Shown here piece by piece: positions 34,871-46,211 of a DNA stretch of 64,000 nucleotides. The stretch comes from Bretschneidera sinensis (lineage: Eukaryota; Streptophyta; Magnoliopsida; Brassicales; Akaniaceae): assembly GCA_023935145.1 (NCBI GenBank), contig CM043700.1, positions 68,781,620-68,845,619 of the forward strand, written 5' to 3'. Every line of letters starts with the position of its first letter. Position 1 is the stretch's first letter. The notes under the pieces were generated by a model, which had not been told where the DNA came from, made no database searches, and worked only from the letters and a program-made list of their open reading frames with translations. Position numbers and translations under genes: made by a program.

Positions 34871-36475
34871 TTCTTTTACAGTCATAAAGATCTATTAGGA
34901 CCACATTCTGGATCCTTCTCCACGTCGTGTCAAATTTATCACACCACCAGTCACCTTGCCCTAAATTGTCGTCATCGGTTTAATCATGTTGTTGTCTCTC
35001 ATAACTTACGAAAATCGTTTGCTACTATGTCGCTTGGTGATTCTAATACCATCCAATGGTACCCTGATATGGCCACCTTGGCTCACATGACTCCTCAGTC
35101 AGGTATACATACTAATCTTACACCTTATTTTGGCAAAACTAAAATTTTAGTTAGTAATGGACAATTTCTTGATATTAATAATGCTGGTTCTACATTCTTA
35201 CGTACTTCTGCTAAACCTCTTCACCTTAATAATGTCTTGCATGTCCCACACTTGCCTTACAACTTACTTTCTATTAAACATTTATGTTATGATAACAACT
35301 ATTCTGCTAACTTTGATTCTTCTTATGTTGTTATTAAGGACAAGAGTACGACAAAAACTCTTTTCAAATATTCCAGTGATGTTGATCTATTCCATTTTTT
35401 CTCTAGATTCAGTCACTATCGTTTCTTGGCATTGGTCCCTCATCAAGTTTCTAGTGATGTTTGGCATCGTAGGCTAGGTCATTTAGGTCTCCGTGTGTTA
35501 TCTTTTTTACAAAATATAAAGAATATTTTTTTGTCTTCTAAATATTATGGTTTTTATTTTGAGTGTCAATTAGGCAAGTCTAAACATTTACCTTTTGATT
35601 CTGTTGAGCATTGTACTACACAATCTTTAGCTTTAATACATTATAATTTTTGACAATCTCAAATTTTATCCAACTTAAATAATCATTATTATGTTATTTT
35701 TTTGGATGATTTTTCTCGATGTTCTTGGATTTTTTCTATGTGTAAAAAATATGAAGTCTTTCAACACTTTTGCAATTTTAAAGTCCTTGTTGAAAATCAG
35801 TTTTCCACTAAAATGATTTTTTTCCAAAGTGATAATGGTAAAGAATTTGACAAAAAGCCTTTTAGACAATTTCTTGCTCACCATGGTATTGCATTTCGTG
35901 TGTCTTGCCCAGAAACACCTCAAAAAAATAGTGTCGCTAAGCGTAAGCATAGACACATTAGTGAAATGGCACACACCCTTTTAATTCACCCCTTTATTCC
36001 TGGGTCCTTTTTGGTTCATGCTACATATATTGCACTTTACATCATCAAGCATCTCCCTACTCTTGTTTTACAAAATAAAGCTTCGTAAACAAAATTGTTT
36101 TCTAAACCTCCTGATTACTTAACTTTTCGTGTCTTCAGGTGTGCATGTTATCCTAATTTCACTGCCAATACTCCCCATAAATTAGCATCTCACTCAAAAC
36201 AATGTGTTTTCCTAGGCTGCGCTCAAAATTACAAGGGCTATCTTGGTCCTACCACTGGACGTGCCTGTACAAGTAATCATGTTATCTTCCATGAACTCTC
36301 ATTTCCCTATCATGTTCTCTCGAAACCAGTCACCTATTCTATAGTTACCCCACCTACCACTCTTGTAGTTAACACAATCGAACGCTTACATCAACCTTCT
36401 ACCTTGCCTAGTGTGTCTCAAACCACCCTAATCCATTGTCTCTTTTCACCTCATCTAGCTTCGACCCCCAACTAG
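34856..36475 (+). pseudogene. Ale protease and integrase pseudogene
   Basis: At 34856-35653 the protease site reads WYPDMATLAHMTP, where relatives have DSGAS or DSGAT, so the catalytic Asp-Ser-Gly is lost. GAG-pre-integrase follows with VWHRRLGHLG and CQLGKSKHLPF. The integrase core at 35702-36088 shows DDFSR and QSDNGKEF but reads SVAKRKHR where the catalytic Glu should be (AERKHR): Glu to Lys. The C-terminal part (36095-36475) has FRVFRCACYP and CVFLGCAQNYKGY. Frame breaks lie at about 35653-35700 and 36088. Confidence 0.88.
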
Positions 36476-36549
36476 TGGCACATCTTCCTTCTCCCGCAGA
36501 CACCATATCTTCTCCATCACCATTAGCACCTCTTGCTTTGTAACCTCCT

Positions 36550-37500
36550 TTGCCTGACACTTTAGTAACATTCTCAGCTTTTTCTTGTCCCACTATCTTT
36601 CCCTCTACTGATTTTGTAGCTTCCTCTACCTCTAATCTTCTCCCATCGTCCACCATTGTCTCTCGCAATCCAATGATCACTCGATCTAAATATAGTATTT
36701 GCAAACTAAAAAACTTACCCTCTCTTTCCACTACTACCTTCTCATCTATACCAATTTGTTTTTCTCAAGCAAATAAAGATCCCGACTGGCGGTCATTTAT
36801 GACTGATGAATTTAATACACTTTTAACTAACCACAATTAGGATATGATTCCATATGATCCAATGAAAAATTTAGTTGTGTGTAAGTGGATTTACAAGATT
36901 AAATATCGGGTTGATGGATTTGTGGAGCACTACAAAGCAAGGTTGGTCGCTAAGGGATTCCACCAATAACCAGATATTGACTATCATGAAACTTTTAGTC
37001 CAGTAGTTAAACCTACTATTATACGCATTATTTTATCCTTAGTCATTTATCATTCTTGGATGATTAGACAACTGGATGTTAAGAATACTTTTCTTCATGG
37101 ATATCTTAAAGAAGTTGTGTACATGAAACAACCTCCTGGTTTTGTTGATAACCTTCATCCCTCTCATATTTGTAAATTCGTAAAGCCATCTATGGTCTGA
37201 AACAGGCTCCTAGTGTTTGGTTTCACTGCTTCAGTTGTTTCTTTCTTTGACTTGGTTTTTCTTGTAATCAGGGAGATAATTCTATATTTGTTTTCAAGTG
37301 ATTTCATGGTCTTCTTATCTTATTCTTGTATGTTGATGGCATTATTATCACATGTAATAATACCACTTACTTTTTTGCTTTATTCACACTTTATCTCAAT
37401 AGATTGCAATGAAGGATTTTGGTGATCTTTATTATTTCCTTGGAATTGAAGCTATTCGACACCCTACCAGTTTATTTCTCTCTTAAACTAAATAACCAGA
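36550..37500 (+). pseudogene. Ale reverse transcriptase pseudogene
   Basis: The frame has NKDPDWRSFMTDEFNTLLTN, then after a stop CKWIYKIKYRVDG, HYKARLVAKGFHQ, IDYHETFSPVVKPT and RQLDVKNTFLHGYLKEVVYM. The catalytic box near 37330 reads YVDGIII rather than YVDD. Stops at 36838 and 36967 and frame changes after 37190 break the gene. Confidence 0.87.
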
Positions 37501-37695
37501 GACCTTTTACTTAAATTTTCTCTGTCTTCTAAAAAACTTGCTAAAATTTCTTTTCCTTCCCAGTCAGCACCTTCACTACATGAGAGTGAATATCTAGCAG
37601 ATCCCTCTGAATATATAAGTATGGTTTGAGGTCTACAGTATTTAACCATGACCTGACTTGATATTGCATATGTTGTTAATCTGTCCATTCAGTTT

Positions 37696-38277
37696 TTGAA
37701 TGCTCCTCGCATTGCTCATTTTCAACTTGTAAAACGCATTTTACGATATTTATGTGGCACTACTAATCATGGGTTACTTCTCTCTTTTGCAAATGATTTA
37801 TCTATTTCTTGCTATACAGATGCAGACTGGGTAAGTTGCCCTGATAATTGTCGCTCCACCATAGGTTATGTGGTCTTCCTTAGACCAAATATTATTTCTT
37901 GCAAAGTAAAGAAACAACCCACTGTATTTCGTTCTAACACTGAATCTAAATATCAATTCCTCATCTATGCTACAATTGAAACCTATTGGATTCATTAGTT
38001 TCTCTATAACTTACATGTGTTCTTGACTTATCCAGTTCAAGTGTACTATGATAACATTGGTTCCACTTATCTTACCGCTAATCCCCTTTTTCATGCTCGG
38101 ACCAAGCATATTATGATAGATTTTCACTTTGCATGCGAAAAAGTGACTCAAGGAGATATTCAGATCCACTATATTTCAACTTATGCTCAGCTTGCAGATA
38201 TCTTCACCAAAGGGTTATCTTCATCTATGTTTCTTCAACATAAAAGCAATATCTCTATGGTTCCACCCCATTCGTGA
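37696..38277 (+). pseudogene. Ale RNase H pseudogene
   Basis: The product has HFQLVKRILRYLCGTTNHGL, YTDADWVSCPDNCRSTIGY, NTESKYQFLIYATIE, and after a stop at 37996 continues with VYYDNIGSTYLTANPLFHAR, TKHIMIDFHF and LADIFTKGLSS. All parts belong to Copia RNase H. The family's AEAEY helix reads TESKY here. Confidence 0.88.
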
Positions 38278-38284
38278 GGGGGTG

Positions 38285-38433
38285 TGTAAATATATATAAT
38301 TCTAACCCTAAGAAACCTTAGGGACACTATTATAATTTTAAATGTAATTATTGTCTATATATATAAGGTTATACTATTGTTGTGATTTATGCAGTCAGCA
38401 AATATACAAGCCCTAGTTTCTTTAGTTTCTTCA
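38285..38433 (+). repeat. Ale 3' LTR (149 bp) after a G-rich polypurine tract
   Basis: GTGAGGGGG at 38273-38281 is the polypurine tract. The LTR runs from TGTAAATATATATAATTC to TTTCTTCA and is followed by AGAGT. Confidence 0.9.
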
Positions 38434-38438
38434 AGAGT

Positions 38439-39744
38439 TTTTTCATAATATAATTTACCTAATGGTAAAAAATCAAAATGATGGAAATAAATGTATAAAA
38501 TTATAAATACATATGAAAGTACATAATCTGACAATGAAAGTTGAAAATTTTTACTGGCTTTAGAGGCTACCATGACAAGTAAAAGTAGTTAAAGAATTTT
38601 TAGTGAACATAGCTTCTTATTCTGTTTTTTTTTTATCACATCACATCAGCGAGCTGTTGTGTGCTAAGGTAATTGAAGCGTAGTTAACACTAGCTGCAAA
38701 GCCGAAGATGAAAGAGAAATTGCTTGGAATCATGCAGCATCTCAATGGAGATGGCGAGCTTATATAATGCAGAGAGAGGTAAAAAAAAGAAAAAAAAAAG
38801 AAGAGGAAATAGAGAGTTCTAATCGAAGCTGGTGTCACATTTTCGAGAGAAGTTGCGTGGTCTATTCAATGGGAATTCAATGGGGTTATAGATTTGAGGG
38901 TTGTTTGCTGAAGGGGAAAAAATAAATTAGTTATTCAAGACATTTGAGTTTATAAGAACCTGATCGGTCTAGCTTGACGGATGCCCGCACCAGAGCCTTG
39001 ACCTTTTTCTTCCTCGAAGCAGGTGACAGGACTTGAGCAAGTGGAGGCACCGTAGGAGTTGGAGTCGTCGATGGGGGAGATGTGGGACGTGGGGTCGTTG
39101 GTGGAAGGTTTAGAAAGGAAAAAGAATAGATGGGTTTTGGTGATGATAAGAGACATAAAATTAAGGTGGAGGGTATTTGTGACATTATGATAATATAGTG
39201 AGGGTATATTTGTCAAAAATACCATTAAGATTCAATTTTAAACTTGATTTGATCAGACTCATTAAGCACCATTAAGAGGTGAAAAACAAATGAACTTAAT
39301 AGCCCCACATCTGACTGATTCAGATGTGGTGCCATTAATTATTTAAGTGCAAACAAATATCACCTTAATCTAAACCTTAAATACATGATACCAACATGGT
39401 ATCACAGCTCATGGTTTGAGATCTTGACAATCTTGCGTACCATTAAAAAAAAAAAAAACTTAATCTATTTTCCTTTTATATTTATACTGACGTTATTAGT
39501 GAAATTTCCCCCCAGTTACAAATAAAATTTCAAATGGCTCTAAGATATTGATTTTAGACATATCTAAACAAAATTTTTTGAATAAATTATTATTTTTTAG
39601 GCTTATTTGTAAATTATAATCAAATAATTGCATGTTCCTACTTATACAGTTGTCCTATAGAATTCCACAATTCGCATTGTATATTCAAATACGTTTATTT
39701 TGAAATCTTTTTTTATAAAGACGAATTGTTTTATATTAGTCAAG
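38439..39744. other. Unassigned region with a Copia primer-site relic at 39395
   Basis: No gene is supported. A stretch near 38640-38870 has a TATATAATGCAG-like box. A Ser/Pro/Thr-rich frame lies on the - strand at 38931-39185, but nothing marks it as real. At 39395 TGGTATCACAGCTCATGG is a decayed Copia primer site. A similar one, TGATATTAGAGCTCATGG, lies at 40438, so a degraded Copia element probably spans or flanks this area. Confidence 0.45.
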
Positions 39745-39751
39745 TATAACA

Positions 39752-40135
39752 TGGGGTTGGAATCAAGCTGAGATTTCTCGAGCTTAGCTCGAGTCTGAAA
39801 ATTAGGCTTGAATAGCTTATCGAGTCGAGCTCGAATACCTTAAGGTTTGACTCGAAAGTCTCTCAAACAGTTAGATAAAATATTATTGAGCTCAAACTCG
39901 ATTTAATATTTATTTAATATTTTTATTAATTAAAATTATAGTTCAAGCTCGAGCTTGAATGAGTAATCCAAGACTCAAGTTCGAATAAGCATGTTTGTTA
40001 TCGAACTTGAGCCATCATAAAATTTATCGAGCACCAGCTCGAGACTAATTTTTAAGCTCGAGCCTATTCATTTAAGGTCGAGCTGAGCTTGAATACTTTA
40101 GTATACAGGCTCGATTTGGCTCGATTCTACCCTTA
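39752..40135. mobile_element. hAT-like MITE rich in CTCGAG palindromes
   Basis: The ends are loose inverted repeats: GGGGTTGGAATCAAGC on the left and, reversed, AGGGTAGAATCGAGCC on the right. The body has many AGCTCGAG and GAGCTCGA units. No clear 8-bp duplication remains, though ACAT occurs at both edges. A longer relative lies at 55341-56350. Confidence 0.55.
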
Positions 40136-42904
40136 GATACATGGAAACTAATGATGATGGTGTACATGCAAAATTTTCTGACTTACCTATATTGTAAGGG
40201 ACTTCAAATTACTCATCATGAGAAAAACATGCAAATTTATTGTTAATGGTTGGAATATTATAGTTAAGGGTTTTGATATAATTTTCAAATTATATTCTCA
40301 ATATAAACTAGTATTAACCTTAGGATTACTATGGTTTTATGTGCCTCTAACAACACAGTCTTCAGTCTCTCTCTACACTTTGTCTCTCTTCTCCCTCTCT
40401 AACTCTTAGTCTAAACCCTAAATACATAATATCAAAATGATATTAGAGCTCATGGTTTGAGATATTGACGATATTGAGTAAATACCATTTATAAATATAG
40501 AATCTACTTCCCTTTTATAGCATGATTTTGGCGTCCTTCTGATTCTTTAGTGATTTGTTCTGTCACCTTCTCTCGCATTGATGTCCTCTCCAATTAGTAT
40601 TCTTTTTCTCCAACACAAAACCGACCCAGCCCTTGTTTTTTTTTGGAAATCTTTTCTCTTTTTGACGTAATCTAGTCCAACATTGTTCTGTCACTGGCGA
40701 TACTCCAAGTACGAATACGAAACTGAAGAGAGGAAGAACATATGAAAGAGATAAAAGAAGAAAGAGAGAATACAAAAATTTCTTTGAGACTGAATTTTAA
40801 AAAAACAAAAAAAATAGTTCTAATAAACCTAATTGATGACTTGGCAGTCAATGAATGATGTGGCACTTGCTCCATATATGTTACCAATGTTTGTGGTTCC
40901 ACCGAAATTTTTTCACCCACTCTTTAACTTTTCTTCATCAGCCTACACAATATTTTCATATTACAGCCTTGTAAACGATGCCATATCTAGCCCACACTTA
41001 CTCAACTACCACATCAGCCTCATTGCCTCGGCATTCAGCTCAAGGTTAGATCTTTTTACCTTTGAAGATCCAAATAATAATTTTCGGCTAACCCTAGTGC
41101 TCTTCATCATGTGGTGTTCGACATCTCATAGAAGATTGTTTTTGTTCTTGGTTGCTCGTGTGGATACACTTAGAGGCTGGACACTTGAATGACTGGTGAA
41201 TCCATTTCGCAAAATTAACAATAATCTCCATCAAAGGTAAAAATCCATAACCTTGCATGGAAATATTATTTGGATCATCATTCTAATAGACTTATATAGA
41301 TTTATCTTAGGATTTAAGTCTATGCGCATAAATATTTAACTTTCTGCTACGTGTTTTATTCTTGTAGACTTACAATTCACAAGTCTGATCTCGTTGAAGA
41401 TGTTACCTCGATTGCCTTTTATAGCAAGCCCAATGCACTCATTCATTTCTTTCAACTACTTACTCACTTCGGACTTGACTTTCTCTTGTTGTTTCTTAGA
41501 TGGATAAGAATTAGATACGGACTCATCGCTGCAGATTGAATGTTAGAGACTTTATCGAGGACTTAATCTACTTGGTTCCCCTCTTTCAGTCAGACATCCG
41601 TGGATTTTTTATTGTGTAGGTTGGTCATACCTTCTACCAGAGCCTACTTCTTCTAGTTGGACATTCAAGTCCTAAGGTATAGCTTCGGTGGTGCGCTCGT
41701 GTTGGAGGTTCGAATTAGTGACTGACAACACCGAGTTCTGCTCAGATCAGAGATTGCCTAGTCGACTTATGCAGCTAATTCATTGAACTGACGTTGAAGG
41801 GCATTGTATTCAGCTTGGCTAACTAGAGCGATCAAGTTTGCCTTGAGAGCTTCTTGACGGGTTGCCTGGTCCGATTGCGATCCGGCTTTGCGATGGGATA
41901 GGGTCTACTCATCATTTTTCTTAGGTTGAGGGTGGCTTCCTGAAGCACGATGAGGGTTCTTCCCATACATCAAATGTAATAGTAGAGGTAATTTAGGCTG
42001 ATTGGTAGCATTTACCTCAAAGGTCGTACGAACAGTGCTTCTCAATCTATGGGGAGGTGGATTTTTCCTAGTTAGCATCTCTCAATAGATTAAAATTATG
42101 TTATTCTAAGAGACACAAATTTTATTGATGTCGAAAATAGGTTGGATCCACTCAAATTGGCTTAGGTTGTCTTCTAAGGACGGATCGGATCTAGAAGTTG
42201 TGTCTGTCCAAAGTACTTGAAAAAGAAGCCGACCTAGAGTGTTTTTCTCTAGGGAGGTCCCTCTGATGCTTAAGTTATTGTATGACCAGAAGGAGCAAGG
42301 TGAAAATGGATAGGATGTGTAAATAATGAGTTACCATAAACAATGCTCCTATATATAGAACTTGGGTAGGTGAAATTACCATTTTACCTATGGTGTAAGT
42401 ACCTTTATGCCTTTGAGGATTGCCATGTGTCATTTTTTTTATAGTGGTATATTTTACCCATATCATATTGTTTTCACCATTCTCTTATCGATTTGGTTTT
42501 GTTTTACTGACTAAAAATATAACTGGAATGAAGTCATACCATTGGAATGAATTCATACCAATGGAATGAATTCAGATTGACCAAAATGTGTTTGAGGATA
42601 TAACATATATAAAATTAATCATATTAATTATTATATTATATTATTATACTGAGCATATTATTTTATATTTATTTATTATTTACTTATTATTTATTAATAA
42701 TTAATAATTTTATCATATAGTTATCTTATATTAACATTAATATTTATAAATATTATATATTGCATTATTTTTATTAATATATTATATTTTTACTATAATA
42801 ATATTTATTAAAATAATATTATATTATTTTATGATTTTTTGTATAGTATGATATTAATATTTAATTATGTTTTTAAATAATTATTACTTAATTAATTTAT
42901 AATA
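40136..42904. other. Unassigned region, possible coding relic at 41540-42060 (-)
   Basis: It has a Copia primer-site relic at 40438. On the - strand, 41740-41990 reads with few stops and gives GKNPHRASGSHPQPKK and LKANLIALVSQAEYNALQRQ, a hydrophilic helical protein that looks transposon-derived, but I cannot name the family. The sequence CAAAGGTCGTACGAACAGTG near 42017 and GATGCTTAAGT near 42266 are unusual. From 42600 to 42904 it is almost pure AT. Frames at 40672-41540 are not supported as genes. Confidence 0.35.
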
Positions 42905-42910
42905 ATATAT

Positions 42911-44084
42911 TTAAATGATTTTGTCTCTCAAGGTACCACTAGGCAACATTAGTCTTACCAAGCGACATAGTAGCAAATGATTTTGGCAAGTCATGAGAGA
43001 CAACAACATAATTAAACCAGTGAGGACAATTAAAGACAAGGTGACTAGTGGTGTGACAAATCTGATATGGCGTGGAGGATACAAAATGTGGTCCCAAGAG
43101 ACCTTCAAAATTGTAACAGAAAGTACTAGCAGATCGATTAAATATAAAAGAAGAGTAAGAGGACAGATCAGTACCTGAACCATGCTGAGAAGAGTCACCA
43201 CGATTTGTATTATGTCCATGACCTTAGCCATGAGCCTAATAGCCTGAGTGACCCCTGCCACGACCACAAAAAGCTCTAGAGGTGGTGGTGGCGTCAATGG
43301 ATATAGGAGGATCAAATGACTGAGAATTGACCCAAAGATGGTTCAGTCGTTATTCCTGTATGAGCAACTTTGTACGCAAACTATCAAAAGTGAGGTTGAT
43401 GTTGGCGTTAGTGATTATGGTGATGAAACTTTCATACTCTATAGGTAAACCTGCTAATGCATAGGAGAATAGGTCTTTGGTGGAGAGTGGTGAGCTGATG
43501 ACAGTAAGTGCATCAGCTATGGTTTTGATGCCATGAAGATACTGTTCCACAGACTTGCCTTCTTTGGTATGTTTTTGAAGCTTCAGTAGGAGGTGAAACT
43601 CATTGGCATTAGACTGATCGATGTACCGTTGTTCCATTGCAATCCAGACATCCCGAGAAGTACGTAGATCATGAACATCTTATAAGATGTCAGAGGAGAG
43701 AGTAACATTAATCCAGGATCTGAGGCACTGGTCAGTCCTAACCTAGGTGGAATAGGTGGGATTAAGAATGGTTTGACCGTCACTAGTTAGGGACAGGGAA
43801 AATAACCATCAACGTATCCATAAAGGTCATAGCTGATGAGAACTAGTATAAATTTAGAGCACCATTGATATAATTGGTGTTTTCTAATTGGAGGTTGACT
43901 AGGTGGGTGATACTAGGAGCCGAAAATAAGGTTAGATTTGGAAAAGCAAGTAGAAGTGTGGTGGGCACAAGAGATTGGAAGAGTTGATTATCTGCGGTGG
44001 AGGCGGTGATGGTGGTTGGCATAGAAAGGGGCTGATTGGTCAAGGTGGTTGAGAGAAGGTGGTTTGCATTGGTGGTAGTATAGG
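42911..44084 (-). pseudogene. gag: Ale gag, C-terminal two thirds
   Basis: The part at 43350-43637 reads LLLKLQKHTKEGKSVEQYLH, GIKTIADALTVISSPLSTKD and NANINLTFDSLRTKLLIQE, a UBN2-type Copia gag. 43843-44084 gives NLQLENTNYINGALNLY, the usual start of the fold. Downstream (43310-42911) comes a Gly-rich patch, a knuckle reading CHTTSHLVFNC and the protease start. Stops and frame changes occur near 43640-43840. Confidence 0.83.
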
Positions 44085-45575
44085 TAGGGGTGAGCATGGA
44101 ACCTGGTTGACCAGAGAACCCAACCCAAACCGATATAATGGGTTGGGTTGGGTTGAAAATATTTTGAACCTGGTGGGTTGGTTGGGTTATGGGTTCAAAA
44201 TTTCCAACTCGACCCAAACATGTAACCCAGTCAAATAAATAATTATATATTTTGTATTTATTAAATATAAAATAGTGTATAAATAATTATAGTATAATCG
44301 TAAAATATATGATCATAAAATGTCCATTCTACTATTAGTGTGTAAAATTACATGTAGTACATACTCCAATGTTCAAACAAGTCTTATACTTTTCAAATAC
44401 TTAGATTTTAGTTTCAAATATTTACACTAAAAACAAGTAGTGATTTCGAGTTATGAAATAGTTTTCATAATTATTCTTAAGCATAACTTCAATCAAAATA
44501 AATTGATGCACAGTTAACTTATGCTAACAAAATTTTTATTTTTTGTACCATTGTAACTATAAAGTAAACATAGAAATTAACATTCTAACCTGCAAGATTC
44601 CAGTCAAGATCAATATATGCAAATAAGCTTATATTCCAAAAAGATGTACCATAATGTTGATGGAAGAAATGTTGAATGCATGATAAAGCTTAGTAATACC
44701 AACTTGCTGGAAGCCTTTCATGCAAACATTATTGAACCATTCAATTTGCCTCTATGTGACCTTTTAAGAGCCCCTATGTCGCTTCCAAGTGTATTAAAGT
44801 ATAGCCCATAAATTAGATTGATTAGTGAGAAAGCACTAGCATGGCCAATAAATGCCGAGTTACTAAAATATATTATTAGTAATTGTCCATAAATCCATAT
44901 TTCATTCATAATTGAATAGTATTCTAAAGTAAGTTAGATTTATGTCAACTAAAGCAGTTCCTAGTGTAACATTCAGATGAAAATTGTGTTTATCAATATA
45001 GCAATGAATCCATATTCCAACGTCAAGGGCTCTAAGTTGTGAGCATATAGATAAGCAATTGACTATGGTCACTTCATCAGGCTTTATATTACTCGCTTGC
45101 ATTTCATGAAACAATGTCAAAATATTCTTACCAATTTTGGCTTGAACATAGCCTCCAATTATGGCATTCGATGCCACAACATCTTTCTCTTCCATGTCAT
45201 CAAAAAGATTTTTAGTAGTATCCAAAAAACCAAATTTAGCATAGCCTATAACCATTGTAGTCCGTGAGACAATTGTTCTCTTTTCCATGTTATCAAATAT
45301 TATGTGCTATTAGGCACACTGATTTTACTTGTAATGTGAATGGATTTAGTTTTGGACTTAATAGAATATTTTTTGTTATGTAATATGTATGGTTTAATTA
45401 ATTAGTAAAAATATATATATCATCGATGATCCAAACCGATTAGAATGGGTTGGGTTGAGTTGAGGTTGGATGGGTTCATGGGTTGGGTTGGGTTGATATT
45501 TTTTCAATCCAGTATGAATAGGTTGGGTTGAATTTTTAGGATAACCCAGCCTAAACCGACCCATGCTCACCCCTA
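44085..45575. mobile_element. hAT-type non-autonomous transposon carrying a PPR gene fragment
   Basis: Perfect 15-bp terminal inverted repeats, TAGGGGTGAGCATGG and its reverse complement, and a perfect 8-bp target duplication AGTATAGG (44077-44084 and 45576-45583) define a 1491-bp element. The 8-bp duplication and end motif fit hAT. Subterminal regions are rich in GGGTTGG repeats. No transposase is present. The middle holds a PPR gene fragment on the - strand (44902-45288) and a second unrecognised stretch (44617-44909). Removing it restores the Ale gag text (AAYPYT joined to TTNANH), so insertion was precise. Confidence 0.9.
44902..45288 (-). pseudogene. Pentatricopeptide repeat (PPR) gene fragment
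   Basis: In plants PPR proteins bind organelle RNA. The - strand frame of 128 codons shows two to three PPR motifs: VIGYAKFGFLDTTKNLFDDM, then VVASNAIIGGYVQAKIGKNI with LTLFHEMQASNIKPDEVT, then CSQLRALDVGIWIHCYIDKH with LGTALVD. The pattern fits the PLS subfamily. It lacks an organelle-targeting start and the C-terminal domains, and the last 12 residues no longer look like PPR. It lies fully inside the hAT element, so it is a captured piece of a larger gene. Confidence 0.85.
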
Positions 45576-45583
45576 AGTATAGG

Positions 45584-46010
45584 GGTAGGCGGCTGGTTGA
45601 GGGAAGAGAGAATATATGGTAGGATTAAGGTTAGGGTTAGATAAGAGGGAAAAAGGGTGGTTGGATGCGCCACCAGCAAGCGCGGCAACAGCGAGGTGGG
45701 AGAGAGAGGGAGGTACAACTGCAGCAGGGATAGGTGTTTGATACGGCAAGAGAGAAGCAGCGATGGGAAGGGAAGCGCCACTAGTAAGGGAGGAAAAGAA
45801 GGAGAGGACAGTGGCAGTAACCGAGTGCATTGTGGCTGGCAGCAATAGGTGGACTGTAACGGGTTATGGGAGAGAAGAGGTGGCCATGAAAGCTATGTTG
45901 GGTTCACTAGTGGTAGCAGCAGCTGGAAGAGGTAGGCTTATGGCAGCAACTGCTGTAGAAAGAAAGGTGACAGCGACGACTGTTGTGTGGTCAGATTGAG
46001 AAGAAGTAGG
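45584..46010 (-). pseudogene. gag: Ale gag, N-terminal part
   Basis: The - strand has a Ser/Pro/Ala-rich frame (45573-45845) ending LLSNPNLNPTIYSLFPQPAA, matching the LTMTLPYILSSLK and IYSIFPQIAA segments of the + strand Ale copy. Upstream text to 46010 matches the MENFSNP start region in degraded form. Confidence 0.8.
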
Positions 46011-46049
46011 GTTAGAAAATTTTTTTATGGTTTGCGGGGGTTTTAAGAC

Positions 46050-46211
46050 CTTACCGCTCTGATAACATGAAGAGACTAAAGAAAACTTGGGTTTGTGTAT
46101 TTACTGACTGCATAAACCACAACAGTAGAAGAATATCATATATATAGACAATAATTATAGTTAAAATTACAATAGTTTCCCTAGGGTTTCTTAGGGTTAG
46201 ACTTATATACA
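46050..46211 (-). repeat. Ale 5' LTR (46068-46211) with primer site (46050-46067)
   Basis: On the - strand the LTR runs from TGTATATAAGTCTAACCC to CTCTTCA and is followed by TGTTATCAGAGCGG, a variant initiator Met-tRNA site. It matches both LTRs of the 33542 element. Confidence 0.88.

Larger units (their letters stand above)
33542..38433 (+). mobile_element. Complete Ale-type Copia element, 4892 bp, 5-bp target duplication
   Basis: LTRs of 148-149 bp (33542-33689 and 38285-38433) enclose gag, protease, integrase, RT and RNase H in Copia order. AGAGT occurs directly before (33537-33541) and after (38434-38438), so both ends are secure. Short LTRs and the UBN2-like gag fit the Ale/Retrofit clade. 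Stops, frameshifts and several changed catalytic residues show it is dead. Confidence 0.93.
42905..46211 (-). mobile_element. Truncated Ale-type Copia element, split by a hAT insertion
   Basis: On the - strand: 5' LTR 46068-46211, primer site, gag, and the first part of the protease region near 42925 (SFATMSLGKTNVA). Everything further downstream (integrase, RT, RNase H, 3' LTR) is missing. It is closely related to the + strand Ale element at 33542-38433. A hAT-type transposon (44085-45575) interrupts gag. Confidence 0.87.

Noticed and set aside
35675..35974. 99-codon - strand frame
   Set aside because: It is the reverse strand of the Ale integrase core, which has clear motifs on the + strand.
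38931..39225. Two overlapping - strand frames rich in Ser, Pro and Thr
   Set aside because: Low complexity, both frames open by composition, no domain, no supporting splice or promoter signal.
40563..41192. Frames of 70-119 codons on both strands
   Set aside because: No recognisable motif, and overlapping frames on opposite strands in low-complexity DNA.
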